Source: Stenotrophomonas maltophilia
GTDB taxonomy: Bacteria; Pseudomonadota; Gammaproteobacteria; Xanthomonadales; Xanthomonadaceae
Reading direction: 5' to 3'
Length of the DNA: 64,000 bases
NCBI RefSeq assembly: GCF_003970865.1
Contig: NZ_RXLZ01000012.1
Span: 1 to 64,000, forward strand
Part shown: positions 30,229 to 38,739 of the stretch, in pieces
How positions within the stretch are numbered: position 1 is the first letter of the stretch
Layout of the letters: the number at the start of each line of letters is the position of its first letter
The notes under the pieces: model-generated
What the model was told of the DNA's origin: nothing
Database searches by the model: none
Seen by the model: the letters and a program-made list of their open reading frames with translations, nothing else
Program-made: the position numbers and the translations under genes

Positions 30229-30600
30229 GTGAGCGAATTCGATAACGTCCCGCCGCCGCCGGCCACCACCGACGTGCCGGCCGACCAGCGCACCATGGCC
30301 CTGGCTGCCCACCTGCTGGGCATCTTCACCGGCTTCATCGGCGCGCTGATCATCTGGCTGATCAACAAGGACGATGCTGGCAAGGCCTTCGTGACCGACC
30401 AGGCCAAGGAAGCCCTGAACTTCCAGATCACCGTGACCATCGCGATGGTCATCAGCATCATCCTGATGATCGTGATCATCGGCGGCATCCTGGCCCCGAT
30501 CGTCGGCGTCATCAACCTGGTGTTCTGCATCATTGCTGCTGTGAAGGCCAACAACGGCGAAGCCTACCGCTACCCGTTCACCCTGCGCCTGATCAAGTAA
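30229..30600 (+). CDS. DUF4870 small membrane protein
   Basis: This 123-residue protein is of the DUF4870 family. After a Pro-rich N terminus it has two or three hydrophobic segments (about 20-42, 60-85 and 85-105). The family role is unknown. The GTG at 30229 is chosen over an ATG six codons upstream because AAAAGGAG lies seven nt before the GTG; that ATG overlaps the ribosome site itself. It is monocistronic and ends at a bidirectional terminator. Confidence 0.72.
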   Translation: MSEFDNVPPPPATTDVPADQRTMALAAHLLGIFTGFIGALIIWLINKDDAGKAFVTDQAKEALNFQITVTIAMVISIILMIVIIGGILAPIVGVINLVFCIIAAVKANNGEAYRYPFTLRLIK

Positions 30601-30621
30601 GACCGGCCGCATGTGGAACTG

Positions 30622-30648
30622 AAAACGCCCGGCATTGCCGGGCGTTTT
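30622..30648. terminator. Bidirectional terminator
   Basis: AAAACGCCCGGC-ATT-GCCGGGCGTTTT is a perfect 12-bp stem flanked by A and T runs. It serves the DUF4870 gene on plus and ispA on minus. Confidence 0.92.
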
Positions 30649-30692
30649 CATGTGCGGGGAGCGGCGGGCGGTGCCCGGCGAGCGAGCAGCGA

Positions 30693-31571
30693 TCAATGAT
30701 CGCGTTCGACCGCCAGCGTCGCCAGCGCACGCAGTGCATCGGCCTCTTCGCCGTATCCGGCCAGGATCGACTGCATGCGCGCTGCGAGCTCGTGCAGCTG
30801 GGCCTTTGCGCCGTCCATGCCAAGCAGGGCCGGGAAGGTGCTCTTGTCCTGCGCCTGGTCCTTGCCGGCGGTCTTGCCCAGCTGCTCGGAACTGGCCTCG
30901 ACATCGAGGATGTCGTCGCGGACCTGGAAGGCCAGGCCGAGTGCATCGGCGAAGCTGTCCAGCTGGGCCAGCTGCGGTTCGTGGGCCTGCCCGCAAAGCG
31001 CACCCATGCGTACCGCCGCGCGGATCAGTGCACCGGTCTTCAGCGCATGCATGCGGGTCAATGCTGCCAGCGTCTGCTGCTGGCCGGTGGCGTCGATATC
31101 CAGCGCCTGGCCGCCGCACATGCCGGACGCGCCGGAGGCGTGGGCCAGGGTCTGCAGGCAGGCCACGCGCAGCGTGGCCGGCAGCGGCGCATCGGCGAGC
31201 AGGCCAAAGGCACGGGTCTGCAGCGCGTCGCCGGCGAGGATCGCGGTAGCTTCGTCGAAGGCGATGTGGGTGGTCGGCTTGCCACGGCGCAGCGCGTCGT
31301 CATCCATCGCCGGCAGGTCGTCATGCACCAGCGAGTAGGCGTGGATGAGTTCGACCGACATGGCCGCCGCATCCAGGCTTTCCGGCTGCGCACCGAACAG
31401 GTGGCCACTGGCGTAGACCAGCAGCGGGCGCATGCGCTTGCCACCGCCCAGCACCGAATAGCGCATGGCCTGGTGCAGGCGCTGCGGTGCTTCGGCAGGC
31501 GAGGGCAGAGCGGCGTCGAGCTGGCTTTCGATACGGTCGCGCCAGCGCGCGAACAGAACCTCAGCCGTCAT
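30693..31571 (-). CDS. ispA: Farnesyl diphosphate synthase
   Basis: This 292-residue trans-prenyltransferase condenses isopentenyl diphosphate with allylic diphosphates to give the C15 farnesyl diphosphate used for quinones and undecaprenyl carriers. The first aspartate-rich motif DDLPAMDDD (about 85-93) and the second DDILD (about 225) are intact, as is the GGKRMRP substrate block (about 43-49). The N terminus overlaps the end of xseB by 11 bp. The tilS-xseB-ispA series runs as one operon. Confidence 0.93.
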   Translation of the reverse strand: MTAEVLFARWRDRIESQLDAALPSPAEAPQRLHQAMRYSVLGGGKRMRPLLVYASGHLFGAQPESLDAAAMSVELIHAYSLVHDDLPAMDDDALRRGKPTTHIAFDEATAILAGDALQTRAFGLLADAPLPATLRVACLQTLAHASGASGMCGGQALDIDATGQQQTLAALTRMHALKTGALIRAAVRMGALCGQAHEPQLAQLDSFADALGLAFQVRDDILDVEASSEQLGKTAGKDQAQDKSTFPALLGMDGAKAQLHELAARMQSILAGYGEEADALRALATLAVERDH

Positions 31572-31821
31572 GGCTGGGCGGATCGAAGGGCTCGGAGGCT
31601 TCCGGCTGTGCCGGATCGCTGAGCAGGCGCACGCGCAGTTCGGCCTGCTCCAGCGCCTGCTGGCACTGGCGATACAGACCGACGCCACGTTCGTAAGCAC
31701 TGAGCGAGGCTTCCAGGCTCAGCTCGCCGGTTTCCATCTGCTCCACCAGCTGTTCCAGCGATTCGAGCGACTGCTCGAACTGGGCAACCGGGGAGGCGTT
31801 TTCGGGGGACTTCTTGGCCAT
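31561..31821 (-). CDS. xseB: Exodeoxyribonuclease VII small subunit
   Basis: This 86-residue helical protein pairs with XseA to degrade single-stranded DNA. The conserved [23 protein letters not shown] core covers about residues 15-37, followed by the Y-E-R-G-x-x-L segment. It overlaps ispA at its 3' end, as in many Proteobacteria. Confidence 0.93.
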   Translation of the reverse strand: MAKKSPENASPVAQFEQSLESLEQLVEQMETGELSLEASLSAYERGVGLYRQCQQALEQAELRVRLLSDPAQPEASEPFDPPSHDG

Positions 31822-31857
31822 GTGGCAAGTGTGGACGGGCCGCGCGCGGGGGTCAAT

Positions 31858-33144
31858 TCACCAGCCGCCCGGGCGCCACTGCAACTGTGCGCCATGCGCC
31901 TGCAGCCAGGCCCGCAGCGGTGCGGCGATGACCACATCGGCGGCGGCCAGCAACTGCGGGCCATCAAAGATCAGCGGCAGCTGCGCGCGTCGCCACGGGG
32001 CGAGGTGTTCGCGTTGCAGGCAGTCCTTCAACGCGTGCGAATGCTGGCGACCGGGCAGCAGAATGCGCTCACCGCCCACGCGTGCACGGACCTGCAGCGG
32101 GCGTTCGAAGGCCGGGGTGCCCTGCAGGCGCAGCTGTCCGCCATCGGGCAGCGGCAGCGGTGCGCATCCATCCCATTCGACCTGCCACTCGAGGGGAAGC
32201 GCAGGTAGCTGGGCCGGCAGCAGGTAGGCGTGGTCGCGCCACTGCTGGATCGCGTGATCGTGCCAGTTCACACGGGCCTGACGATCGTTGCCGGCGGGCA
32301 GCAGCTCGTCCAGTGCCTGTTGCAGCACCGTGGCCGGCAGCGGCGCCGCACCGTGGCCGGCCACCCAGGCACGCAGCACGCGTGCGGCGCGCCCCGGTGA
32401 GACCTGGCGCAGCAGCTGCAGCGACAGCACGCGCGGTGCCACCTCCAGATGCGCGATCAGCTCGGCGTCCTCCTCGTCGAGCAGTTCGCGGGTCTGCCCG
32501 CAGTGCATCGCGCTGCCCGCCAGCGCCGCAGCGGCATGCGGCCAGCGCTGGCGCAACAACGGCAGCACCTGCAGACGCAGGAAGTTGCGATCGGCGTGGT
32601 CGTCGCCATTGCTGGGGTCTTCGATCCAGTGCAGCGCATGGTGGCGCGCGTAATCGAGCAGTGCACTGCGCGGGACCGCCAGCAGCGGCCGCCACAAGGG
32701 GTGTTCGCCAAGGCGGCTGTGCGTGGACATCGCCGCCAGGCCATCGACGCCGGAAGCGCGCAGGGCGCGCAACAGGAAAGTCTCGGCCTGGTCGTCCTGG
32801 TGCTGTGCCAGCGCCAGCGTTTCGCCGTCGCGCAGTTCGGCCGCGAACGCGGCGCGCCGCGCCAGTCGCGCGGCACCCTCGGTGCCCAGGCCTGTGCCGT
32901 TCTCGACCTGCACGCGGTGCACGGCCAGTTCAATGCCCCAGGCGTCGCATTGCTGCTGGCAGTGCAGCACCCAGTCATCCGCATCGGGCTGCAGGCCGTG
33001 ATGCACGTGCACCGCGCGCAGCGCAGTGCCGGAGGCCTGCGCGCAGCGCCACAGCCAGTGCAGCAGCACGGTGGAGTCGACACCACCGCTGTAGCCCACC
33101 AGCAGCGGCGCATCCAGCGGAACGAGGGCAGGGAAGGCAGTCAC
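31858..33144 (-). CDS. tilS: tRNA(Ile)-lysidine synthase
   Basis: This 428-residue enzyme attaches lysine to C34 of the tRNA-Ile with anticodon CAU, so that it reads AUA. The N-type ATP pyrophosphatase loop SGGVDS is at residues 19-24, and the C-terminal TilS domain ends in a typical W-R-P-G-G. The GTG start is preferred because TATACT lies 7 nt upstream. An ATG 14 codons further out (33186) falls inside an intergenic repeat arm and is unlikely to be original. It heads the tilS-xseB-ispA set. Confidence 0.9.
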   Translation of the reverse strand: MTAFPALVPLDAPLLVGYSGGVDSTVLLHWLWRCAQASGTALRAVHVHHGLQPDADDWVLHCQQQCDAWGIELAVHRVQVENGTGLGTEGAARLARRAAFAAELRDGETLALAQHQDDQAETFLLRALRASGVDGLAAMSTHSRLGEHPLWRPLLAVPRSALLDYARHHALHWIEDPSNGDDHADRNFLRLQVLPLLRQRWPHAAAALAGSAMHCGQTRELLDEEDAELIAHLEVAPRVLSLQLLRQVSPGRAARVLRAWVAGHGAAPLPATVLQQALDELLPAGNDRQARVNWHDHAIQQWRDHAYLLPAQLPALPLEWQVEWDGCAPLPLPDGGQLRLQGTPAFERPLQVRARVGGERILLPGRQHSHALKDCLQREHLAPWRRAQLPLIFDGPQLLAAADVVIAAPLRAWLQAHGAQLQWRPGGW

Positions 33145-33151
33145 GGCGGCA

Positions 33152-33157
33152 AGTATA
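33152..33157 (-). promoter_or_regulatory. -10 box adjacent to the tilS start
   Basis: On the minus strand TATACT ends 7 nt before the GTG, with no ribosome site between. This spacing would make the tilS mRNA leaderless. Confidence 0.4.
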
Positions 33158-33164
33158 GGGTTGC

Positions 33165-33779
33165 TCGGCAGGGCTGCGCCCTGCACCCGCTACGATCCAG
33201 AGCAACAGCAACAGCAACAGCAGAAGCTGGTTTCCTGAGGGTAGGCGGGGTGGGTCCGGTTGCGGGAGACGCCGTAAACCCGTCCATGGGGGCTTGGCCG
33301 CGGCATCCATGCCGCGGACACTCCCGCAACCGGACCCACCCCGCCTTCGACAGTTGGCCGCGATCTGTTGGAACGACGTATTGCCCTGGTGGGTGTCGAC
33401 CTTGGTCGACACAGTAGATCCACGCCATGCGTGGATGACTCATTCGATATCTGACAGATGTGTCGACCAAGGTCGACACCTACCAACAGCCGCCGGAATC
33501 TGTCGAAGGCGGGGCACTGTGGGTTTGCGGGGTGTGAGCCGCATGGGCCCGAGGCATGCCTCGGGCGGGTTGGGCAGGACGCCCAACCCCGGTCTTGCCG
33601 TGTGCGCAGGAAAGCGCACACGAGCAAGCGGCGACAAAGCCCCGGGGGTCACTTCATGGACGGGTTTACGGCGTCCCCGCAAACCCACAGTACCCCGCCA
33701 TCCCACGGAATTCTGCTTTGGCTGTTGCTTCAGCTGTTGCCGTTGCGTGTAGCGGGTGCAGGGTCGCAGGCCCTGCCGA
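33165..33779. repeat. 615-bp composite of two inverted palindromic units
   Basis: No credible gene is present here. Two related units face each other. Outer arms (33165-33193 and the complement of about 33749-33779) share TCGGCAGGG, CCCTGCACCCGCTAC and then a CAA/CAG triplet tract. Unit 1 has a perfect 25-bp stem (33244-33268 with 33321-33345). Unit 2 has a 25-bp stem with one mismatch (33508-33532 with 33675-33699). Just inside one stem of each lies the shared block GACGCCGTAAACCCGTCCATG, plus at 33269 and inverted near 33657. Unit 2 carries further small hairpins in its loop. A SMAG cluster sits between the units. Confidence 0.75.
33393..33483. repeat. SMAG cluster inside the composite element
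   Basis: There are three palindromes: GTGTCGACC-TT-GGTCGACAC (33393-33412), one headed GTAG with stem ATCCACGC-CAT-GCGTGGAT (33414-33436), and an inverted copy of the first type ending in CTAC (33460-33483). Confidence 0.85.
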
Positions 33780-33785
33780 ACCCCT

Positions 33786-35195
33786 TCACTCCGCGACGTG
33801 CTCGACCTGCCGCGGTTCGGGCTTGGTATCGGGCAGCTGCCAGAAGATCATCGTCGAGGTCAGCGTGATCGCGCCCACGCACAGGAACGTCGCATGCAGC
33901 GCCGCAGTGGCGCTGTTGCTGTCCAGGTGACTGCCGAACGCGGCCAGCAGACTGCCGGCCGCCGCGGCACCGAAACCGGCGGCGAGCATCATCACCATCG
34001 ACAGCAGGCTGTTGCCGGAACTGGCGAATTCACGGTCCAGATCGCGCAGGGTCACGGTGTTCATCACGGTGAACTGCAGTGAATTGACCGCGCCGAAGAA
34101 CGCCAGCTGCAACAGGCGCCAGGCCAGGTGCTGGCCCGGTGTCATCAGGATGAAGCTGGCCATCGCCAGGCCCACCAGCACGGTGTTGACCATCAGCACG
34201 CGGCGGTAGCCGTAGCGTTCGACCAGCTTCACCGCCAGTTTCTTCGACACCATGCCGGCCGCCGCCACCGGCACCATCATCAGGCCGGCGTTCATTGGGC
34301 CCAGGCCCAGGCCGACCTGCAGCAGCAGCGGGATCAGCATCGGCATGGCGCTGCTGCCGATGCGCGAGAACAGGTTGCCGAGGATGCCGATGCGGTAGCT
34401 GGGCACACGGAACAGGGCCAGCGAGAACAAGGGCGCGGTGGAGTTGGCGGCGTGCAGCCAGTAGCCCACCAGCGCCGCCAGGCCGGCCACGGTCATCAGC
34501 ATCACCAGCGCATGTGGCGTACCGAGCCCGGAGATGCCGTCCAGCGCCAGTGACAGCACCACCATTGCGAAGGCCAGCATGATGTAGCCACGCAGGTCGA
34601 AACGGGTGCGATGGCTGGCGTAGTGGTCGGGCATGATCTTCATCGCGGCGATGAAACCGATCACGCCGATCGGCAGGTTGATCAGGAACACCCAGTGCCA
34701 TGAGGCGATCTCCACCAGCCAGCCGCCCAGCGTGGGACCGATCAGCGGACCAACCAGGGCCGGGATGGCGATGAAGCTCATCGCGCGCAGGAAATCCTCG
34801 CGTGGCACCGAACGCATCACCGCCAGCCGGCCGACCGGCAGCAGCATGGCACCGCCGATGCCCTGCAGCACGCGCGCACCGACCAGCTGGTGCAGGTGCT
34901 GGGCCAGCGCGCAGGCCAGCGAGCCGAGGGTGAACAGGATGATCGCCACCAGGAAGGTACGGCGGGTGCCGTAGCGGTCGGCGATCCAGCCGGAGGCGGG
35001 GATGAAGGTGGCCACCGCCAGCGCGTAGCTGAACACCACCGACTGCATCTGCAGCGGGCTTTCGCCCAGGCTGGCGGCCATCGCCGGCAACGCCGTGTTG
35101 ACGATGGTCGAGTCCAGCATCTGCATGAAGATCGCCAACGAAACCAGCCACAGCAGGGGGCGCTGGCGGTTGTAGGTCGATGGCGATGTGGACAT
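33786..35195 (-). CDS. MFS multidrug exporter, MdtD-like (DHA2)
   Basis: This 469-residue transporter has about 14 membrane helices, the number typical of the DHA2 drug-proton antiporters. The motif D-S-T-I-V-N-T-A-L-P (residues 28-37) and GWIADRYGTRRTF (about 64-76, motif A) are intact, and GPLIGPTLGGWLV (motif C) marks an antiporter. It is most like MdtD of E. coli, but it is not next to mdtABC, so a stand-alone exporter is likely. The ATG at 35195 gives the normal N terminus; one 11 codons upstream is possible. No good ribosome site is seen. Confidence 0.85.
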   Translation of the reverse strand: MSTSPSTYNRQRPLLWLVSLAIFMQMLDSTIVNTALPAMAASLGESPLQMQSVVFSYALAVATFIPASGWIADRYGTRRTFLVAIILFTLGSLACALAQHLHQLVGARVLQGIGGAMLLPVGRLAVMRSVPREDFLRAMSFIAIPALVGPLIGPTLGGWLVEIASWHWVFLINLPIGVIGFIAAMKIMPDHYASHRTRFDLRGYIMLAFAMVVLSLALDGISGLGTPHALVMLMTVAGLAALVGYWLHAANSTAPLFSLALFRVPSYRIGILGNLFSRIGSSAMPMLIPLLLQVGLGLGPMNAGLMMVPVAAAGMVSKKLAVKLVERYGYRRVLMVNTVLVGLAMASFILMTPGQHLAWRLLQLAFFGAVNSLQFTVMNTVTLRDLDREFASSGNSLLSMVMMLAAGFGAAAAGSLLAAFGSHLDSNSATAALHATFLCVGAITLTSTMIFWQLPDTKPEPRQVEHVAE

Positions 35196-35287
35196 GGGGT
35201 GCGGCCGGTGCAACGTGGGGGAGGCCATGATCGCGCACTGCGGGTCACGGCGCGATCAACATCGCGCCGCAACCGCATGCGCAGTGT

Positions 35288-36361
35288 TCAGCGCTGGCTG
35301 TGCGCGTGCACCGCGTCTACCAGCACCTGCACATGCGCGGGGTCCATGTCCGGCGACATGCCGTGGCCGAGATTGAACACATGGCCCTCGCGCGAACCAC
35401 CGTTGCCGGCGGCATAGGTGTCGAGCACGCGTGCCGCAGCGGCGGCGATCGCATCCGGCGAGGCGTACAGGGTGGTCGGGTCGAGGTTGCCCTGCAGGGC
35501 GACGCGGCCGCCGGTGCGGCGCATCGCCTCGTCCAGGTCCAGCGTCCAGTCCAGGCCGAGCGCATCGGCGCCGGTCTGCGACAGCGCTTCCAGGTGCAGG
35601 CCGGTGCCCTTGCCGAACAGGATCAGCGGCGTGCGCTCGCTGCCTTCGCCGCGCTCCAGGCCCTGCGCAATCCGCTGCAGGTAACGCAGCGAGAACTCGC
35701 GGTACATCGACGGCGACAGCACGCCACCCCAGGTGTCGAACACCTGCAGCGCCTGCGCACCGGCCGCGCGCTGCGCGCCGAGGTAGGCGATCACCGCGTC
35801 GGTGGTGACCTCCAGCAGGCGGTGCAGGGCCTGCGGATGGTTCAGTGCCATCGCCTTGATGCGCGCGAAGTCCTTGCTGCCGCCGCCTTCCACCATGTAA
35901 CAGGCCAGCGTCCACGGGCTGCCGGAGAAGCCGATCAGCGGTACCTGGCCGTCCAGCTCGCGGCGGATCAGGCGCACCGCGTCCATCACGTAGCCCAGGT
36001 CCTGTTCCATGTCCGGCACCGCCAGCTTGGCGATGGCCGCTTCATCTCGTACCGGGTGGCGGAACTTGGGGCCTTCGCCTTCGACGAAGTACAGCTCCAG
36101 GCCCATCGCATCGGGAATGGTGAGGATGTCCGAGAACAGAATGGCCGCGTCCAAGGGGAACCGGCGCAGTGGCTGCAGGGTGACTTCGCAGGCGATCTCC
36201 GGATTCTTGGCCATGGCCAGGAAGCTGCCGGCCTTGGCCCGGGTCGCGCGGTATTCCGGCAGGTAGCGGCCGGCCTGGCGCATCAGCCAGACAGGGGTGC
36301 AGTCCACCGGTTCGCGGCGCAGGGCGCGCAGCAGGCGATCGTTGCGGAGAGGGCTGGTCAC
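35288..36361 (-). CDS. hemE: Uroporphyrinogen decarboxylase
   Basis: This 357-residue enzyme removes four carboxyl groups from uroporphyrinogen III to give coproporphyrinogen III in haem synthesis. The two signatures [11 protein letters not shown] (about 24-34) and [17 protein letters not shown] (about 137-153) are intact. GTG is chosen because AAGGA lies nine nt upstream and the resulting N terminus (MTSPLRNDR) matches relatives; an ATG three codons out leaves no room for the ribosome site. The WGR gene lies 35 bp upstream on the same strand. Confidence 0.94.
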   Translation of the reverse strand: MTSPLRNDRLLRALRREPVDCTPVWLMRQAGRYLPEYRATRAKAGSFLAMAKNPEIACEVTLQPLRRFPLDAAILFSDILTIPDAMGLELYFVEGEGPKFRHPVRDEAAIAKLAVPDMEQDLGYVMDAVRLIRRELDGQVPLIGFSGSPWTLACYMVEGGGSKDFARIKAMALNHPQALHRLLEVTTDAVIAYLGAQRAAGAQALQVFDTWGGVLSPSMYREFSLRYLQRIAQGLERGEGSERTPLILFGKGTGLHLEALSQTGADALGLDWTLDLDEAMRRTGGRVALQGNLDPTTLYASPDAIAAAAARVLDTYAAGNGGSREGHVFNLGHGMSPDMDPAHVQVLVDAVHAHSQR

Positions 36362-36396
36362 GATGGGCATTCCTTGGACGAAAGTTGGCAGCGGCG

Positions 36397-36636
36397 TCAG
36401 TCGCCGTGCGAAAGGATCTGGAAGCCACGATGCAGTTCGGCATCGCGGGCCTTCTCGAAGGCGTGGCGGGCTTCGTCGGCCTGCAGGAACAACTCGCGCC
36501 GCAGCTGCGAGCGGCTGCCGACGCGGCCGCTCTCGCGCAGCAGTTCCCAGCCGCCGAAGAGGTCCGGCTGCAGGCTCAGGCGCAGGAAGCGCGGTGCCTG
36601 CGCACCGGCGTCGGGATGTTGCAGGTAGACGTGCAT
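36397..36636 (-). CDS. Single-domain WGR protein
   Basis: This 79-residue protein consists almost wholly of a WGR-type domain. The diagnostic block [16 protein letters not shown] (about 26-41) and the following F-x-x-x-x-E-A-x-x-A-F-x-x-x-x-x-x-K/R helix are visible. WGR domains bind nucleic acids in PARP proteins and occur alone in many bacteria; the bacterial function is not settled. A TACAAT box 7 nt before the ATG and no ribosome site suggest a leaderless mRNA. Confidence 0.78.
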   Translation of the reverse strand: MHVYLQHPDAGAQAPRFLRLSLQPDLFGGWELLRESGRVGSRSQLRRELFLQADEARHAFEKARDAELHRGFQILSHGD

Positions 36637-36643
36637 GGTGCCG

Positions 36644-36649
36644 ATTGTA
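36644..36649 (-). promoter_or_regulatory. -10 box adjacent to the WGR gene start
   Basis: On the minus strand TACAAT ends 7 nt before the ATG of the WGR gene. Transcription may include hemE, 35 bp downstream. Confidence 0.4.
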
Positions 36650-36680
36650 GCGGGGCCAGGGTGACCCCGGCCGCAACGTG

Positions 36681-36783
36681 GTAGTGCCGGCCGCTGGCCG
36701 GCTTCGCCGTTACCGGAGTTGCCGGCCAGCGGCCGGCACTACCAGGCTGCGTGGCAGGATTGCCGGCCAGCGGCCGGCATTAC
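36681..36783. repeat. SMAG cluster between aroB and WGR gene
   Basis: There are three copies of the palindrome GCCGGCCAGCGGCCGGC: one headed GTAG at 36681-36702, one inverted ending CTAC at 36742, and one inverted ending TTAC at 36783. The last copy supplies the TAA stop of aroB. Confidence 0.87.
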
Positions 36784-37892
36784 CGGACCGACAGCACCTT
36801 CAGCACCGCTGCTTCATCCACGTCCGGCACCACTTCAGCGCGGCCCATGCCACGCCACAGCACCAGGCGCAGGCGGCCGGCCACATTCTTCTTGTCCAGC
36901 CGCATGCGGCCGAGCAGGGCCTGCGGGTCCAAGCCGGCCGGGATCGCCACCGGCAGGCCGAGCCGTTCCAGCAGCGCCTGCAGGCGCGCGCGGTCGGCAT
37001 CGTCGGCCAGGCCGAGGTCGGTGGACAGCTGCGCGGCCAGTACCATGCCCACCGCCACGGCCTCGCCGTGGTTCAGCGCATCGCGGCCCGGGGCCGAATA
37101 GCCCTGTTCGGTCTCGATGGCATGGCCGAAGGTGTGGCCCAGGTTGAGCAGGGCGCGCTCGCCCTTCTCGAACGGATCGCGCTCGACGATGGCGGCCTTG
37201 TGCCGGCAGCTGCGCGCGATGGCTTCGGAAAGCACGTTGTCTTCGCCGGCCAGCAGCGCATCGGCATGCTGCTGCAGCCATTCGAAGAACACGGCATCGC
37301 CCAGCGCGCCGTACTTCACCACTTCGGCCAGGCCAGCACGCAGCTCGCGCGGCGGCAGGGTGGCCAGCACGCGGGTATCGGCGATGACCGCACGCGGCGG
37401 ATGGAACGCGCCGACCAGGTTCTTGCCGGCCGGAATGTCGACCGCAGTCTTGCCGCCCACTGACGAATCGACCATCGCCAACAGGGTGGTCGGCAGTTGC
37501 ACGCAGTCCACGCCGCGCATCCAGCAGGCCGCGGCAAAGCCGGCGAGATCACCGACCACGCCGCCGCCGAGGGCGAATACACAGGCATCGCGGGTGGCGC
37601 CGAGCGCGGCCAGTGCTTCGATCGCGCGGCCGAATTCGGCCAGGGTCTTGGAGGCTTCGCCGGCGGCCAGAACGTGCTCGCCGACGATCAGGTCGGGCCG
37701 CGCAGCCAGCAGCGTCTGCTTGACCGACGCCAGATAGCGCGGGGCCACTTCGCTGTCGCTGAGCAGCAGCACGTGGCGGCCGCGCACGTGCGACGCCAGC
37801 GCGGCGCCATCGGCCTGGGCGCCGGCGCCGATGGTGATGGAGTAGGGGCGGTCGCCGCCAACGGCGACCTGCAGCAGGGCGGGGGAGGTCAT
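36780..37892 (-). CDS. aroB: 3-dehydroquinate synthase
   Basis: This 370-residue NAD- and metal-dependent enzyme makes 3-dehydroquinate from DAHP, the second step to chorismate. The nucleotide-binding [13 protein letters not shown] (about 102-114), the [11 protein letters not shown] block and the metal ligands in [12 protein letters not shown] are all present. The start overlaps the aroK stop as ATGA. The TAA stop lies in the head of a SMAG repeat, so the C-terminal residues may have been reset by its insertion. Confidence 0.95.
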   Translation of the reverse strand: MTSPALLQVAVGGDRPYSITIGAGAQADGAALASHVRGRHVLLLSDSEVAPRYLASVKQTLLAARPDLIVGEHVLAAGEASKTLAEFGRAIEALAALGATRDACVFALGGGVVGDLAGFAAACWMRGVDCVQLPTTLLAMVDSSVGGKTAVDIPAGKNLVGAFHPPRAVIADTRVLATLPPRELRAGLAEVVKYGALGDAVFFEWLQQHADALLAGEDNVLSEAIARSCRHKAAIVERDPFEKGERALLNLGHTFGHAIETEQGYSAPGRDALNHGEAVAVGMVLAAQLSTDLGLADDADRARLQALLERLGLPVAIPAGLDPQALLGRMRLDKKNVAGRLRLVLWRGMGRAEVVPDVDEAAVLKVLSVR

Positions 37893-38431
37893 GCGGTCAG
37901 GTCCTGGCGCTGCCATTGCGTGGCCAGCTTGACCACCAGGTGGGCGGTCGCGTCGGCAGCGGTGTATGGGTCGGTATCGAGGGTGAGGTCGGCCAGTTCG
38001 CGGTACAGCGGGTCGCGGTGTGCGGCCAGATCGTGCAGCACCTGCTCGCGGTCCGGGCGCTGCAGCAACGGCCGACCCTTGTCGCGGGCCAGGCGTTCCA
38101 GCTGCGCGGCCACGCTGACCCGCAGGTAGACCACGAAGCCGCGCCGGGCGATCAGTGCACGGTTGTCCGGATCCAGCACCGCGCCGCCGCCGGTGGAGAC
38201 CAGCTGGCCGCGGCCTTCCAGCACGCGCGCAAGCGCCTCGCGTTCATGGCTGCGGAAGCCCGCTTCGCCGGAGTGCTCGAAGATGGTCGGGATGCTGGCG
38301 CCGGCGGCATCGACGATGGCCTGGTCGACATCGACGAAGTCCAGCGTGAAGCGCTCGGCCAGGCGGCGGCCGATGCAGGTTTTGCCGGCGCCCATCGGGC
38401 CGATCAGGATCAGGTTCGGAGCAGGATTCAT
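37889..38431 (-). CDS. aroK: Shikimate kinase
   Basis: This 180-residue kinase phosphorylates shikimate at O3. The Walker A loop GPMGAGKT (11-18), the substrate-binding D-V-D, the GFRSHE and GGGAV segments, and the lid R-x-x-P-L-L are present. The ATG has AGGGGG upstream. It is translationally coupled to aroB by a 4-bp overlap, the usual arrangement. Confidence 0.94.
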   Translation of the reverse strand: MNPAPNLILIGPMGAGKTCIGRRLAERFTLDFVDVDQAIVDAAGASIPTIFEHSGEAGFRSHEREALARVLEGRGQLVSTGGGAVLDPDNRALIARRGFVVYLRVSVAAQLERLARDKGRPLLQRPDREQVLHDLAAHRDPLYRELADLTLDTDPYTAADATAHLVVKLATQWQRQDLTA

Positions 38432-38529
38432 GCCCCCTGATGCTAACACCTCCGTGCCCTGGCCTTTACGTTCTTCACGTCAGGGTAGGCCTTCCTGCGG
38501 GGTCTCCCGCGCCAGCCGGAGTACAGGCC

Positions 38530-38733
38530 ATGACGGTCGCCAAGGTCATCGAAATCACCGCCTCCTCGCCGAAAAGCGTGGAGGACGCCGTGCGCAGCGG
38601 GCTGAAGAAGGTCTCCGAGACGGTCAAGGGCATCCAGGGCGCCTGGGTGAACGAGACCAAGGTGGTCACCAATGGCAGTGGCGAGATCACCGAGTGGCGG
38701 GTCAATCTGCGCGTGACCTTCCTGGTGGAATAA
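38530..38733 (+). CDS. Dodecin flavin-binding protein
   Basis: This 67-residue protein of the dodecin family forms hollow dodecamers that store and buffer flavins. Family features are the VIEITASSPKSVEDAV start, the E-W-R-V-N-L-R-V-T-F-L-V-E end and the aromatic Trp of the flavin stack (W39 in AWVNET, and W56). The ATG has CCGGAG about 10 nt upstream. It is divergent from aroK and ends 6 bp from the stop of the convergent kinase gene. Confidence 0.92.
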   Translation: MTVAKVIEITASSPKSVEDAVRSGLKKVSETVKGIQGAWVNETKVVTNGSGEITEWRVNLRVTFLVE

Positions 38734-38739
38734 GCGCGC

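Noticed and set aside
33393-33483. CRISPR-like short repeats
   Set aside because: Repeats are palindromic, of mixed sequence and unevenly spaced, with GTAG heads. They are SMAG elements, not a CRISPR array; no cas genes are present anywhere in the window.
33190-33930. Several short open frames over the tilS/exporter intergenic region
   Set aside because: They run through the inverted repeats and SMAG palindromes, and the peptides are translations of the repeats. None has a ribosome site or family match.
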